Both the position numbers and the translations under genes were made by a program. Shown here in pieces: positions 42,884-51,793 of a DNA stretch of 64,000 nucleotides. Within the stretch, counting starts at the first letter, position 1. Every line of letters starts with the position of its first letter. The notes below the pieces were generated by a model, which saw only the letters and a program-made list of their open reading frames with translations, was not told the DNA's origin and searched no databases. This DNA is from Photobacterium rosenbergii (GTDB taxonomy: Bacteria; Pseudomonadota; Gammaproteobacteria; Enterobacterales; Vibrionaceae): assembly GCF_003026455.1 (NCBI RefSeq), contig NZ_PYMB01000001.1:992001-1056000 (forward strand), in the 5' to 3' direction.

Positions 42884-43166
42884 TTGCTATTCCTTCCTTG
42901 GTGAATAAAGCGACTGTTAACTTCAACGAAATCGGGACTTCAAAGCGATCTGCCCTATCCACTCAACATTATCAAGCACCGAAAACATTTATGTATCCCG
43001 CCAGTTACGTTAAACTTCACGGCAACTGACAATCATAAGTCGCTTAGAATCTAGGATTTGCTAATTGCACTGCTACCTATTCTTGGAGACTGATTTTGGA
43101 GCGCCACTTCTTATAGTGACTACGGTACTACACTTTGGCATCCAAGCTAATAAGAGTTAACTAACA

Positions 43167-44120
43167 ATGAGTAACACAATCCAGTGGTTTCCGGGCCACA
43201 TGCACAAGGCCCGTAAAGAGATCGAAGAAGTCCTGCCTAAGGTCGATGTGATCATCGAGGTGCTTGATGCCCGCATTCCTTTTAGTAGTGAAAACCCACT
43301 GATCAAAACCTTCCGCGAGAAAACCAACAAGCCGGTTGTTAAGGTTCTGAACAAGCGCGACCTTGCTGATCCGGAAATGACCCAAATGTGGATTGAGCAC
43401 CTTGAGCAAGAACAAGGGGTTAAGGCGCTGGCGATCACCACTGAGAATGTGAATGAAGTAAACAAGATCATGGATCTTTGCCGCAAGCTCGCACCGAACC
43501 GCGAAGAGATGGGCAAGAACATTCGCACTATGATCATGGGGATCCCGAATGTCGGTAAATCTACCATCATCAATACCCTTGCAGGCCGTACCGTTGCCGT
43601 AACAGGTAACCAGCCAGCGGTAACCCGCCAGCAGCAGCGAATCAACCTGCAAAATGGCATTGTGCTTTCGGACACTCCGGGGATCCTATGGCCGAAAGTG
43701 GAAAACCCACACAGTGGTTTCCGTCTGGCAGCTACCGGTGCTGTGAAAGACACTGCTATGGATTACATCGATGTGGCTTTCTTTACCATCGAGTACTTGA
43801 TCAAGGCATATCCTAACCTCATCAAGGCTCGTTATGATCTTGATGAAGATGAAGTACCGGAAACTGAAATCGAGCTGATGGAAGCCATTGGCCGCAAACG
43901 TGGCTGCCTGAAAGCCGGTGGCCGTGTTGATCTTCATAAAGCATCTGAAATTCTTATCAACGAACTGCGCAACGGTACGCTGGGCCAAATCACCATGGAA
44001 CGCCCAGAAATGATCACCCAAGAGCTGATCGACGTAGCGATTGAAGCTGAACAAAAAGCGGAACAAAAGGCGAAGAAGAAAGAAGAACGCCGTAAGCGCT
44101 ACCTGAAAAACAAGCGTTAA
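43167..44120 (+). CDS. rbgA: Ribosome biogenesis GTPase, RbgA/YlqF family
   Basis: A 317-residue circularly permuted GTPase. N-terminal WFPGHMHKA is diagnostic of YlqF/RbgA. The G motifs run in permuted order: G4 NKRD (62-65), G1 GIPNVGKS (125-132), G3 DTPG (179-182). A Lys/Arg/Glu-rich C-terminal tail of about 35 residues probably contacts rRNA. Bacillus RbgA drives late 50S assembly; the gammaproteobacterial version is less studied. Weak ribosome site (AAGAG) and strong terminator after it. Confidence 0.9.
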   Translation: MSNTIQWFPGHMHKARKEIEEVLPKVDVIIEVLDARIPFSSENPLIKTFREKTNKPVVKVLNKRDLADPEMTQMWIEHLEQEQGVKALAITTENVNEVNKIMDLCRKLAPNREEMGKNIRTMIMGIPNVGKSTIINTLAGRTVAVTGNQPAVTRQQQRINLQNGIVLSDTPGILWPKVENPHSGFRLAATGAVKDTAMDYIDVAFFTIEYLIKAYPNLIKARYDLDEDEVPETEIELMEAIGRKRGCLKAGGRVDLHKASEILINELRNGTLGQITMERPEMITQELIDVAIEAEQKAEQKAKKKEERRKRYLKNKR

Positions 44121-44144
44121 CCAAGACTTCGGATACCAATGACT

Positions 44145-44179
44145 AGCCCCTATATACTTCTGTATATAGGGGCTTTTTT
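44145..44179. terminator. Strong intrinsic terminator after rbgA
   Basis: AGCCCCTATATAC / GTATATAGGGGCT, 13 base pairs, loop TTCT, then a T-run of about six. Confidence 0.93.
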
Positions 44180-44352
44180 ATCCGATACACCGTAATATTT
44201 TCCGCAGGGTGATTGGACTCAATCTTGCACATTGGTTGCGGTATAGAAAGAAAACAGAGAAAATGGCTATCTGTTTGCTTACAGTGAAACTTTTCTTTCC
44301 TCGAACGGTCTGAATGTCATTGTAAAGGGTCTGTTCGCTACTGAGATTGTCG

Positions 44353-44739
44353 ATGCGCAAAGCGATAAAACACAACCAAGCAGCCAAGTATACCTTGCTG
44401 TTAGTCATGGTCGTCATTTTTGTCTGTTCCGGGCAAAATTTCGGCTTTGCGTCTGCGTGCACCCTAAACGCTTCAACCTATGAATCCGAACAGTCTGTAT
44501 CGGCTTCAATCCAGAACCAGAAATCCAGTGACGACCCAGCAGAACAAGGCCACTGCACCCTTGCAGACCACCTACTACAGATGCACCAGCAGTCTGTTGA
44601 GCATGCCATTGTCAGTATGTTCATCGTGGTACTGGCGCTACTGATCTATGCTGTGGTCACCAAAGCCACACCTGTCTTCACCGAACCTATTCCTCCTACA
44701 CGGCGGCGCCACCTCACGCTGTGTGTGTTCCGAGAATAA
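44353..44739 (+). CDS. Small His/Cys-containing membrane protein at the scsA position
   Basis: About 128 residues. A signal/anchor (LLLVMVVIFVCSG) is followed by a short exported segment with HCTLADHLLQMHQQSVEH, then a second membrane span (AIVSMFIVVLALLIYAVV) and a basic tail. Size and position just ahead of scsB are those of ScsA in Salmonella-type copper-suppressor operons, but sequence evidence for homology is weak. The His/Cys/Met-bearing loop could bind copper (inference). Start ATG 44353 preferred to TTG 44347. Confidence 0.6.
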   Translation: MRKAIKHNQAAKYTLLLVMVVIFVCSGQNFGFASACTLNASTYESEQSVSASIQNQKSSDDPAEQGHCTLADHLLQMHQQSVEHAIVSMFIVVLALLIYAVVTKATPVFTEPIPPTRRRHLTLCVFRE

Positions 44740-44801
44740 ACCTAAGCCTTTCTCCTCAAGTCCAGCTTGAGAACGCTTTTGTTATTCTTGGAGTTATTAC
44801 A

Positions 44802-46913
44802 TTGAAAAATATGATTTTTAAACGATTTTCCGCACTGACTGCACTGCTTATTCTAATCAGCAGCCTTTTCTCGTTCTCGGCTTCTGCCGTTGAGTATTCT
44901 ACCGGTTGGCTACAAAACCCAGACCACCCGCCAGTTCAGTTGCGCTACATGCTGACAGGCCAGCAAGACCCACAAAACCAAACGGTCGAGGCCCTGCTGG
45001 AAGTGAGACTCGACACCGACTGGAAAACCTACTGGCGTAGCCCCGGCGAAGGCGGTGTCGCACCATCTATCGACTGGTCGCTATCCAACAACCTCGATGA
45101 AGTCGAGTGGCATTGGCCAATGCCCAAACGTTATGAGTTCTTGGGTGTTGAAACGTTAGGCTATAAGCACACCATCATCTTCCCGATGACGATCCACGTT
45201 GAAGACATGTCTAAGCCGGTATTCCTCTCAGGCATCCTGACCATGTCTTCGTGCACCAATATTTGTGTATTGACCGACTACGAAATTTTCCTCGATTTCA
45301 ATCCAGCCAACCTGACGGCTTCCGAGCAGGCCATGCATCTGTACAACCAAGGCATGAGCCATGTACCGACAGAGCAGCCGAGTGTTGATATCAAGGCCCT
45401 TTCATTCGACAAAGACAACAAAGTCTTATCTGTCGTTGCCAGCAACACGCTGGGCTGGAACCAACCAGACGTATTTATCGACGGTGAGTCGCAGAACGTC
45501 CAGGATGCTTCTTTCCTAAAACCAACGGTCAATGTCGAGGGCAACACCCTAACCGCACAAATGAAAGTGAGCAGTTGGTTCGGCGAGCCTAAATTACTGG
45601 GCGAAACACTCAACATCACCATCAGCGACACCGACTTCTCTGTCGAGACAACAGGGGTTGCCAATGATATTCCCGTTACCATTACCGCAAGCAACAATAA
45701 CCTACTCGAAATTATCGGTATTGCCCTGCTTGGTGGCCTTATCCTCAACATCATGCCATGTGTGCTGCCGGTATTGGGCATGAAGTTAAGCAGTGTGATA
45801 GCCGCTGAAGGATTGGAAAAGCGCCAAATCCGTATGCAGTTCCTGTCATCGGCAGCCGGTATCCTGACCTCTTTCTGGTTATTGGCAGGTTTCCTGATCG
45901 CACTTAAGCTTTCAGGCCAGGCGCTCGGATGGGGGGTACAGTTCCAGAGCCCTTACTTCATTGGCGCAATGGTGATCATCACCGCCCTGTTTGCGGCCAA
46001 CATGCTTGGCCTGTTTGAAATTCGCCTATCTAGCGGGGCCAATACTTGGATGGCGACTAAAGGTGACGACTCTTATGTCGGTCACTTTGTCCAAGGAATG
46101 TTCGCTACCTTGTTGGCGACTCCTTGTAGTGCTCCTTTCCTTGGCACTGCCGTGGCCTTCGCACTTGGTGCTGATATTATAACCCTAGTTGCGATCTTTA
46201 CCGCATTGGCGATTGGTATGGCTGCGCCTTGGCTACTGATTGCCCTCTTCCCTCGCCTTGCGAACCTGCTGCCAAAACCTGGCATGTGGATGGATAAGGT
46301 CAAGAGCCTGTTCGGTTTGATGATGCTGGCAACCAGCTTGTGGTTACTAAGCTTGATGACCAGCTTCTTCTCAACTGCTGCCGTCATTCTTATTGGCGTA
46401 TTAATGGTTGTGGTTTTACTGTGGCGCCTAGGGAAAGTCAAAGGCCGCAAACCGGTTATTCTGGCGATGGCTTTCATCATTGTGGGTTCCGGCGGCGGTT
46501 TGATTGCTGGCAGTATGACTGCCGATAATTGGGCAACGCCACTACCGCAAGACCATGCTTGGCAACCACTCAATATTGATGCCATCCAGCAACAAGTGAG
46601 CCAAGGCAAGACAGTCTTCGTCGATGTAACAGCAGATTGGTGTATTACCTGTAAGGTCAACAAGGTCAGCGTACTACTGCAAGATCCAGTGTACTCTGCA
46701 CTCGAGCAAGACCATATTGTGCTGATGAAAGGCGATTGGACTAAGCCTTCTGACTATGTCACAGGCTACCTTCGCTCCAATGGTCGCTTTGGTGTGCCAT
46801 TCAACATCGTCTATGGGCCCAATGCACCGACAGGCATTGCCCTACCGGTTATCCTGACCAGTAATGATGTTATCAAGGCAATTGAGACGGCGAGCGGCAA
46901 GGGAGTAGAATAA
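44802..46913 (+). CDS. scsB: ScsB, DsbD-like thiol-disulfide reductase
   Basis: About 703 residues. Signal peptide, then an N-terminal periplasmic domain with the redox pair in SSCTNICVL, a membrane domain with the two conserved half-motifs MPCVLPVLGMK and TPCSAPFLGTA that pass electrons across the membrane, and a C-terminal thioredoxin domain with ADWCITCK. This is the ScsB architecture; ScsB supplies reducing power to the periplasm for copper tolerance and protein repair. I use TTG 44802, with TTGGAG upstream, over the longer reading frame. It overlaps scsD by one base (TAATG). Confidence 0.9.
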   Translation: MKNMIFKRFSALTALLILISSLFSFSASAVEYSTGWLQNPDHPPVQLRYMLTGQQDPQNQTVEALLEVRLDTDWKTYWRSPGEGGVAPSIDWSLSNNLDEVEWHWPMPKRYEFLGVETLGYKHTIIFPMTIHVEDMSKPVFLSGILTMSSCTNICVLTDYEIFLDFNPANLTASEQAMHLYNQGMSHVPTEQPSVDIKALSFDKDNKVLSVVASNTLGWNQPDVFIDGESQNVQDASFLKPTVNVEGNTLTAQMKVSSWFGEPKLLGETLNITISDTDFSVETTGVANDIPVTITASNNNLLEIIGIALLGGLILNIMPCVLPVLGMKLSSVIAAEGLEKRQIRMQFLSSAAGILTSFWLLAGFLIALKLSGQALGWGVQFQSPYFIGAMVIITALFAANMLGLFEIRLSSGANTWMATKGDDSYVGHFVQGMFATLLATPCSAPFLGTAVAFALGADIITLVAIFTALAIGMAAPWLLIALFPRLANLLPKPGMWMDKVKSLFGLMMLATSLWLLSLMTSFFSTAAVILIGVLMVVVLLWRLGKVKGRKPVILAMAFIIVGSGGGLIAGSMTADNWATPLPQDHAWQPLNIDAIQQQVSQGKTVFVDVTADWCITCKVNKVSVLLQDPVYSALEQDHIVLMKGDWTKPSDYVTGYLRSNGRFGVPFNIVYGPNAPTGIALPVILTSNDVIKAIETASGKGVE

Positions 46914-47458
46914 TGACATCGAAGTCGTCGGATAAAACGGTTAAAGATGGGAACTCAAAACCTTCAAGGCTGATGAAATGGCTGAGGGAAGCCATCCTAA
47001 TGGTCCTTGTGCTAATTGCTGTTTCAACAGGCTTGGATGTATGGCGAAGTCAAAGTATGCCACAAGACGCCATTCCGCCCTTGGTTGCCCAGTCAACCAC
47101 AGGCGAGCACATCGATCTTATCGCTCGTAGCCATGAAAAGCCGGTTATGGTTTATTTCTGGGGGACATGGTGTAGTGTCTGCCGGTTTGTCAGCCCAACG
47201 ATTAATTGGCTGGATGATAGCTATGATGTAGTTTCTATTGCGGTCAATTCAGGTGATAACCGTCGCCTTAATGCCTACCTTGACCACCATGAGTACAGTT
47301 TTGCGACTATCAATGATGACCGAGGCAGTCTGATGCGGGAGTGGGGAATTTCTGCCGTCCCTTCTGTCTTCATCATCAAAGATGGAGAAGTGTCTTCTGT
47401 AACCACAGGTTTTAGCACCCCTCCAGGTTTGTGGCTCAGGATGCAGTTGGCGAGTTGA
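46913..47458 (+). CDS. scsD: ScsD, membrane-anchored thioredoxin-like protein
   Basis: A 181-residue protein with an N-terminal membrane anchor (EAILMVLVLIAVSTGL) and a periplasmic thioredoxin domain with the active site WGTWCSVC and cis-Pro in ISAVPSVFI. It is coupled to scsB by a one-base overlap and should exchange electrons with it. In other operons scsC lies between scsB and scsD; here it is missing. Confidence 0.88.
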   Translation: MTSKSSDKTVKDGNSKPSRLMKWLREAILMVLVLIAVSTGLDVWRSQSMPQDAIPPLVAQSTTGEHIDLIARSHEKPVMVYFWGTWCSVCRFVSPTINWLDDSYDVVSIAVNSGDNRRLNAYLDHHEYSFATINDDRGSLMREWGISAVPSVFIIKDGEVSSVTTGFSTPPGLWLRMQLAS

Positions 47459-47504
47459 GGAATAACTGCCAGTTAGTACTCGCTACCTGCGTTACCAATA
47501 AAAA

Positions 47505-47533
47505 CAGCCCAGTCTATGACTGGGCTGAGTTTT
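47505..47533 (+). terminator. Intrinsic terminator of the scs operon
   Basis: CAGCCCAGTC / GACTGGGCTG, loop TAT, then AGTTTT. Confidence 0.85.
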
Positions 47534-47567
47534 ATATAACTAATCTAGCATCGCGGTAATGCCGGTG

Positions 47568-48086
47568 TTACTCCCACTCCCAATGCCTACCTTCATGACC
47601 ATCTGAAAACATCATCCGGTAACCACTGATATTTCTATGGGGGATATCATGCATGATTTTGTGGAACTGTTTGCTGTCGACATGAATCAAGTTCTCATGG
47701 TCACCCGATTCAATAAACAGCTCATCTTGATCAAACAGCATATCATCCACCAGCATATCTACTTGATATGCTTGGCCAATTGATGGAACCGCACCGGGTT
47801 CACAGTCTTGGAATATCGCGGATAACTCATGTTCACCGACAAGGAAATATTGTTTCCCCATCATGCGGCTGATCTTGTCTATCATTACGCGGCGGTTTGA
47901 AGGAACAACAGCCATCAAAAACTCACCGTTTTGGTCTTTTAGCATTACAGCCTTCGCAACTTGCGAGGTTGGTACATGGGCCGATATGGCCGAGCTAAAT
48001 GACGTATCAGTATGTTTATGCCGAGTTAAACTGAAGTCGACATTGTGGCTGTTGAGGAATTGCCCTACTGTCAGTGCCATAGCCAT
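47568..48086 (-). CDS. YbaK/ProX-family aminoacyl-tRNA deacylase-like protein
   Basis: A 172-residue YbaK-domain protein. AKAVMLKDQNGEFLMAVVPSNRRV contains the Lys of the deacylase active site, and PGAVPSIGQAYQVDMLVDDMLF is the usual GxxxP block. Members hydrolyse mischarged Cys-, Ala- or other tRNAs. An insert and an acidic/His-rich tail (HEGRHWEWE) differ from E. coli YbaK. The start ATG at 48086 follows an unusually perfect Shine-Dalgarno sequence. Confidence 0.85.
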   Translation of the reverse strand: MAMALTVGQFLNSHNVDFSLTRHKHTDTSFSSAISAHVPTSQVAKAVMLKDQNGEFLMAVVPSNRRVMIDKISRMMGKQYFLVGEHELSAIFQDCEPGAVPSIGQAYQVDMLVDDMLFDQDELFIESGDHENLIHVDSKQFHKIMHDIPHRNISGYRMMFSDGHEGRHWEWE

Positions 48087-48087
48087 G

Positions 48088-48099
48088 GGATCACCTCCT
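48088..48099 (-). promoter_or_regulatory. Extended Shine-Dalgarno sequence
   Basis: On the minus strand AGGAGGTGATCC, twelve consecutive bases complementary to the 3' tail of 16S rRNA, one base before the YbaK-like start codon. The plus strand reads GGATCACCTCCT, the 16S tail itself. Far longer than the usual 4-6 bases. Confidence 0.85.
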
Positions 48100-48242
48100 G
48101 ATCTATCACCAAGCCACTTCCTTAGGATAGAAAACGAGCCTGATGGAAACTGGGCCTACAGCATCAGTATGGGAGGGGATAGAGGATTTCGCGAGCTAAA
48201 TTCAGGACTAGAGCCGTAAAGAATTTCACACAGAAACGAGTC

Positions 48243-48758
48243 TTATTGAACAACCCTTCTCGCCTGCCAGTAAGTACTGCGCCAATAAGGGTTTTTAAGG
48301 TTTGAAATCATCACGCCTTGCGACGTTGAAGCATGGAGGAATTGGGACTCACCTAGGTAGATACCGACATGACGCAGAGTGCGCCCGGTCTTGAAGAAAA
48401 CAAGATCGCCTTCTTGCAGCTCAGTGATTGCGACCCATTTACCCTGTCTGACCTGCTCGCTTGTGGTTCGCGGCAGTTTTTTCTGGAACACTTCGGCAAG
48501 GCCGATCTGAACAAAGGCCGAGCAATCTATACCCGCTTTGGTAGTCCCTCCTAGCCGATATGGAGTGCCTTGCCATTGGCGGTAAACGGAGTCGAGAGAC
48601 GGAGACTGGTGGATCGGGACATTCATTTCAACAAATTCATAGCGCGGATTATTGGCCTGCTGTTCACTAGACGCATCATCGCCCTCTAATGAGTCTGGGG
48701 ACGAGGAACACCCCGAAAGCCAAATTGTCAAAGCCAGTGATAGTAACTGCTTCTTCAC
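48243..48758 (-). CDS. NlpC/P60 murein endopeptidase lipoprotein
   Basis: A 171-residue lipoprotein (lipobox LSGCSSS). The NlpC/P60 domain shows the catalytic Cys in DCSAFVQ, His in RHVGIYLG and the third polar residue His in FLHAS. It resembles E. coli MepS/NlpC, D,D- or gamma-D-Glu-diaminopimelate endopeptidases acting on peptidoglycan cross-links. It is probably anchored in the outer membrane. Monocistronic. Confidence 0.9.
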   Translation of the reverse strand: MKKQLLSLALTIWLSGCSSSPDSLEGDDASSEQQANNPRYEFVEMNVPIHQSPSLDSVYRQWQGTPYRLGGTTKAGIDCSAFVQIGLAEVFQKKLPRTTSEQVRQGKWVAITELQEGDLVFFKTGRTLRHVGIYLGESQFLHASTSQGVMISNLKNPYWRSTYWQARRVVQ

Positions 48759-48932
48759 TGTGGTTGACTCCTGTGCTGCGTCAATAAGGTCTGACTATGA
48801 ATTTTTTGTGGTAATAATCTACTAGGTTAGTCAAAAAATGCAGCCTCGAAAACATTATTATGCGATTAAGGCAAATTTTTGACATAACTGATGAGAAAGT
48901 CAGCAAGAGCGGCAGGTAGCAAGGAAATGAGC

Positions 48933-48959
48933 AAAAAAAAGGCTGACAATCGTCAGCCT
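48933..48959 (-). terminator. Orphan minus-strand intrinsic terminator
   Basis: On the minus strand AGGCTGAC-GATT-GTCAGCCT followed by eight T (seen as A 48933-48940). No minus-strand gene ends near it: the closest gene on its upstream side is on the other strand. Confidence 0.85.
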
Positions 48960-49200
48960 ATAAAACTCCACACAACAGAAGAGATAAACGCTCAGCGAGC
49001 ACCCAAGCAAAGAGTGTGCACTGCATCTATCAGAAGTATTTATCGCTTTAATTCAGTTACTTATCCAGTACTTTTTGACTGATACAGATACAACTGCGAG
49101 CAACTTCACGCATTTATGAACATCAGCACAAGATTTACCTTATCTGTTCGCTTTTTTGCTCTAGACACAGCATGTGTTTGTAAATCAACAAAAAGTGAAC
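48933..49200 (-). ncRNA. Candidate small RNA ending at the orphan terminator
   Basis: The orphan terminator needs a transcript entering from the right. The minus strand offers a weak promoter-like pair TTGATT (RC of 49182-49187) with TCTAGA 17 bases on, and another TTGATA near 49245-49250. Just before the terminator is a U/G-rich stretch containing CTTCTGTTGTGTGG. Boundaries are guesses; only the 3' end is supported. Confidence 0.3.
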
Positions 49201-49346
49201 TTTTCGCTGTTTTTATCGGATATTATTTAAACAGTTATGGACTTGTTATCAATTATTCTAATAAAACATGTCTCGAGTGACTGGTCATGTAACTAAAAAG
49301 ATTTCATAATGCATGCAGTTTTTCATTAAATCGCTAAGGAGTAAGC

Positions 49347-50108
49347 GTGCTTGCATTCTTCCGTATTTCCCTCGCGGCTATTTTTATAATCTTTATGTCG
49401 CTCTTTGCACTGGTTTACTGCACTCTATTTAAGCCACGCGATCCAAAGCACGTGCATTTTTTCTGCCGCTGGTTTAATCAACTACAACGCATCGTCGGTG
49501 TTGAACTCATCCATCGTGGCCAAGAAAAAATTGTCGATACGCCAAAAGCCGTTTATATCTCTAATCACCAAAACGTTTTTGATTTCGTCACCTCACCGGG
49601 TATGCTGCCACCTCGTGCCGTCTCTATCGGTAAAAAGAGCCTGCTGTGGATCCCATTCTTCGGTCAACTTTATTGGATCACAGGTAATATCCTGATTGAC
49701 CGTGAAAACAAATCCAGCGCCCGCAATACCATCCAACAAGTGGCTGATGCTATCCACAAGCGCAACCTGTCAGTATGGATGTACCCTGAAGGAACCCGCA
49801 GTAAAGGGCGAGGGCTACTACCATTTAAGACCGGTGCTTTTCGCATGGCAATTGAAGCCGGCGTACCAATTGTGCCTATGTGCGTAAGCTCAATTCACAA
49901 CAAGATTTCACTTTCCAACCGTGACAATGGCATTGTCATTGCCGAGATGATGGATCCCATTGATGTATCAGGCTACGAACTGGCAGATGCCCGCAAACTA
50001 GCCGACCATTGCCACGAACTGATGGAAAAGAAAATTGCAGAGTTAGATGCTGAAGTAGCCCAACTCGAGCAAGCTCGCTCAGAAAATAAAGTGACAGCCA
50101 GCTCTTAA
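49347..50108 (+). CDS. plsC: 1-acyl-sn-glycerol-3-phosphate acyltransferase
   Basis: A 253-residue PlsC-family enzyme that transfers an acyl group to lysophosphatidic acid, making phosphatidic acid for phospholipids. The N-terminal membrane span (about 5-27) is followed by the catalytic HX4D motif NHQNVFD (His74, Asp79) and EGTRSKG, the phosphate site. Start is GTG 49347 with AAGGAG upstream. A C-terminal acidic helix of about 25 residues follows the core. Monocistronic. Confidence 0.92.
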   Translation: MLAFFRISLAAIFIIFMSLFALVYCTLFKPRDPKHVHFFCRWFNQLQRIVGVELIHRGQEKIVDTPKAVYISNHQNVFDFVTSPGMLPPRAVSIGKKSLLWIPFFGQLYWITGNILIDRENKSSARNTIQQVADAIHKRNLSVWMYPEGTRSKGRGLLPFKTGAFRMAIEAGVPIVPMCVSSIHNKISLSNRDNGIVIAEMMDPIDVSGYELADARKLADHCHELMEKKIAELDAEVAQLEQARSENKVTASS

Positions 50109-50126
50109 CATGCCCCGAGAATGCAC

Positions 50127-50157
50127 AAAAGGCTTGCCAATAATGGCAAGCCTTTTT
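50127..50157. terminator. Bidirectional intrinsic terminator
   Basis: AAAAGGCTTGCCA / TGGCAAGCCTTTT with a 4-base loop between plsC and the convergent hydrolase gene. Confidence 0.92.
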
Positions 50158-50177
50158 AGTTTCAGCACTACATACCT

Positions 50178-51032
50178 TTAGTGTTCATCGCTAACAAGTA
50201 AATCGAACCCGCTTTTGAGCTGCTCACTTTGTAAGATCCTGCCGTGGCCCAATCCTTCTGTTGCAATCAAAGTCACATGTTGGTTAGCACTTGCTAGCTC
50301 AGAATGCGCATAGGAAGCAAAGCGGTCATATTTATCGTGTACAATCACCGATTTCGCTCCCCTGCCCTCCAAACGATGCATCGGATCAATACTATCCAGC
50401 GGATATTGATACTGCTTGGCAATATCGTCCACAACATCATGGAAAAGCTTCATCGAATAACCAGACTGTGCCACTGCAGACACTAGGTTCTCGGTATAAT
50501 TTAAGACAGGTGCAACTAACAATACAGGTTTGTCTTGTAACTGTGGATGGCGGCTTTCTAGCACCATTGCACCGCCCATACTATGGGCAACAACCCCAGC
50601 AATCGATTCCTGCTGTTCCAGAATACTGTCAAATGCTGCAACAAAGCCTGGTAAGTGACCAAACCGTCCCTCGCTCTCCCCATGGGCTGGGTTATCAAAA
50701 GCCAGCGCCTTGTAGCCTGAAGCCGCTATATGTTCCATCAGTGAGTAGAACTGACGTGATGATCCTGACCAACCATGGCCTAGAACCCATGTAGGGCCTT
50801 CTCCCAAGCTGTAGGTCATCATCATGCCTTCAGAGGTTTGAACCGGCTTTTTTTCCAAACCAGTTGGCTCTTCAACTGACTTTTTACTTCGTACAGGAGT
50901 GAGTAGTACCTTACGTGCAACACGCTTAGCATGTTCAGGGGCTAGGCGATGATGCAGTGTGGTTGTTAAGTTGATTAACTTCCTGCGCACATCAAAGCCT
51001 CGACTTTTTTTGAAGTAAATTTTGCTGCTCAT
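50178..51032 (-). CDS. Alpha/beta hydrolase
   Basis: About 284 residues. VLGHGWSGSSRQF forms the oxyanion region, the nucleophile elbow is AHSMGGA, the acid is probably Asp in VHDKYDRF and the His lies in GLGHGRIL. A basic N-terminal extension of about 45 residues precedes the hydrolase core. ATG 51032 is preferred over the TTG at 51047. A copy of the TetR-associated 18-base motif lies just upstream, so expression is probably repressed by the TetR protein encoded at 51135-51740. Substrate unknown. Confidence 0.87.
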   Translation of the reverse strand: MSSKIYFKKSRGFDVRRKLINLTTTLHHRLAPEHAKRVARKVLLTPVRSKKSVEEPTGLEKKPVQTSEGMMMTYSLGEGPTWVLGHGWSGSSRQFYSLMEHIAASGYKALAFDNPAHGESEGRFGHLPGFVAAFDSILEQQESIAGVVAHSMGGAMVLESRHPQLQDKPVLLVAPVLNYTENLVSAVAQSGYSMKLFHDVVDDIAKQYQYPLDSIDPMHRLEGRGAKSVIVHDKYDRFASYAHSELASANQHVTLIATEGLGHGRILQSEQLKSGFDLLVSDEH

Positions 51033-51051
51033 ACTTTTCTCATCCAACTTA

Positions 51052-51069
51052 AATAGAACGACCGTGCTA
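51052..51069 (-). promoter_or_regulatory. TetR-type operator copy upstream of the hydrolase
   Basis: Minus strand TAGCACGGTCGTTCTATT, matching the site at 51794-51811 at 16 of 18 positions. It lies 20 bases upstream of the hydrolase ATG, where bound repressor would block transcription. Confidence 0.7.
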
Positions 51070-51134
51070 TTCTGTTTTAATTTTTAAATAGTCATTCATC
51101 GTATTTGAGCAATACGATGAATTTCATTTCTTCG

Positions 51135-51740
51135 CTAAATTCGCCACTGGCCTATCAGATTATCAACTTCATGCCAGAAACGCTGGTGATCATTCGTTTC
51201 TAGCTCCATGCTCTGGAACAAATGACTACTGAGGTAAACACCATAAATCTGGTACACACACTGCCAACTATCCAAGGCCGTCTTAAACTCGCCTTGCTGC
51301 TTACCTTGTTCAAACTGACGGTACAAATAGCCAAGCCAGCGCTTAGTGACTTCTTTTAACCTCAGTTGCATTGATGGCTCTTTTTCGCCTCGATCAGTCC
51401 AAGCATCCAAGAACATACAACTACCCTGAAATGAACGATTCCAGGCCAACCAGTTTGCAAGCAGAAGCCGTAACTTTTGCTCGATTGTCTCTGGTGTTTG
51501 CATACGGGCAGGTTGAATGACTCGCTCTACAAACTGTTCTCCGGCAAAGTCCAAAACGGCAATCTGCAAATTTTCCCGAGAGTTGAAATGGGCAAATAAA
51601 CCGCTTTTGGACATACCTGAGGCTTTAGCCAACTGACCAATCGTCAAGCTATCAAGCCCGTCACGGCTCGCCAGCGAGAAAGCTGTATTCAAAATATGCA
51701 GGCGGGTTGCCTCTTTCTTACTCATTGATTGTTGGTTCAT
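51135..51740 (-). CDS. TetR-family transcriptional regulator
   Basis: A 201-residue TetR regulator. The N-terminal helix-turn-helix reads TRLHILNTAFSLASRDGLDSLTIGQLAKASGMSKSGLFAHFNSREN. The ligand domain is helical and resembles the YbiH/TetR_C branch (MLDAWTDRGEKEPSM region). It sits directly upstream of the alpha/beta hydrolase on the same strand. Matching 18-base motifs precede both genes, so it probably represses itself and the hydrolase. Confidence 0.9.
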   Translation of the reverse strand: MNQQSMSKKEATRLHILNTAFSLASRDGLDSLTIGQLAKASGMSKSGLFAHFNSRENLQIAVLDFAGEQFVERVIQPARMQTPETIEQKLRLLLANWLAWNRSFQGSCMFLDAWTDRGEKEPSMQLRLKEVTKRWLGYLYRQFEQGKQQGEFKTALDSWQCVYQIYGVYLSSHLFQSMELETNDHQRFWHEVDNLIGQWRI

Positions 51741-51793
51741 TTATTACCAGGTACTCATTTCTATTTGCAGATTGCGGCTTACCTCACCTTTTT

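Larger units (their letters stand above)
48759..49346. other. Intergenic region with minus-strand terminator
   Basis: 588 bases between divergent genes. Its one strong element is the minus-strand terminator at 48933-48959. A plus-strand reading frame of 63 codons at 48891 crosses that hairpin, lacks a ribosome site and looks spurious. The right half is AT-rich and should hold the plsC promoter. Confidence 0.6.

Noticed and set aside
43157-43753. 198-codon minus-strand frame
   Set aside because: It lies entirely antisense to the well-supported RbgA-like GTPase gene and has no recognisable protein pattern.
46082-46663. 193-codon minus-strand frame
   Set aside because: Antisense to scsB membrane and thioredoxin domains; no support.
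48891-49082. 63-codon plus-strand frame in the plsC upstream gap
   Set aside because: No ribosome site, composition not protein-like, and it runs across the minus-strand terminator.
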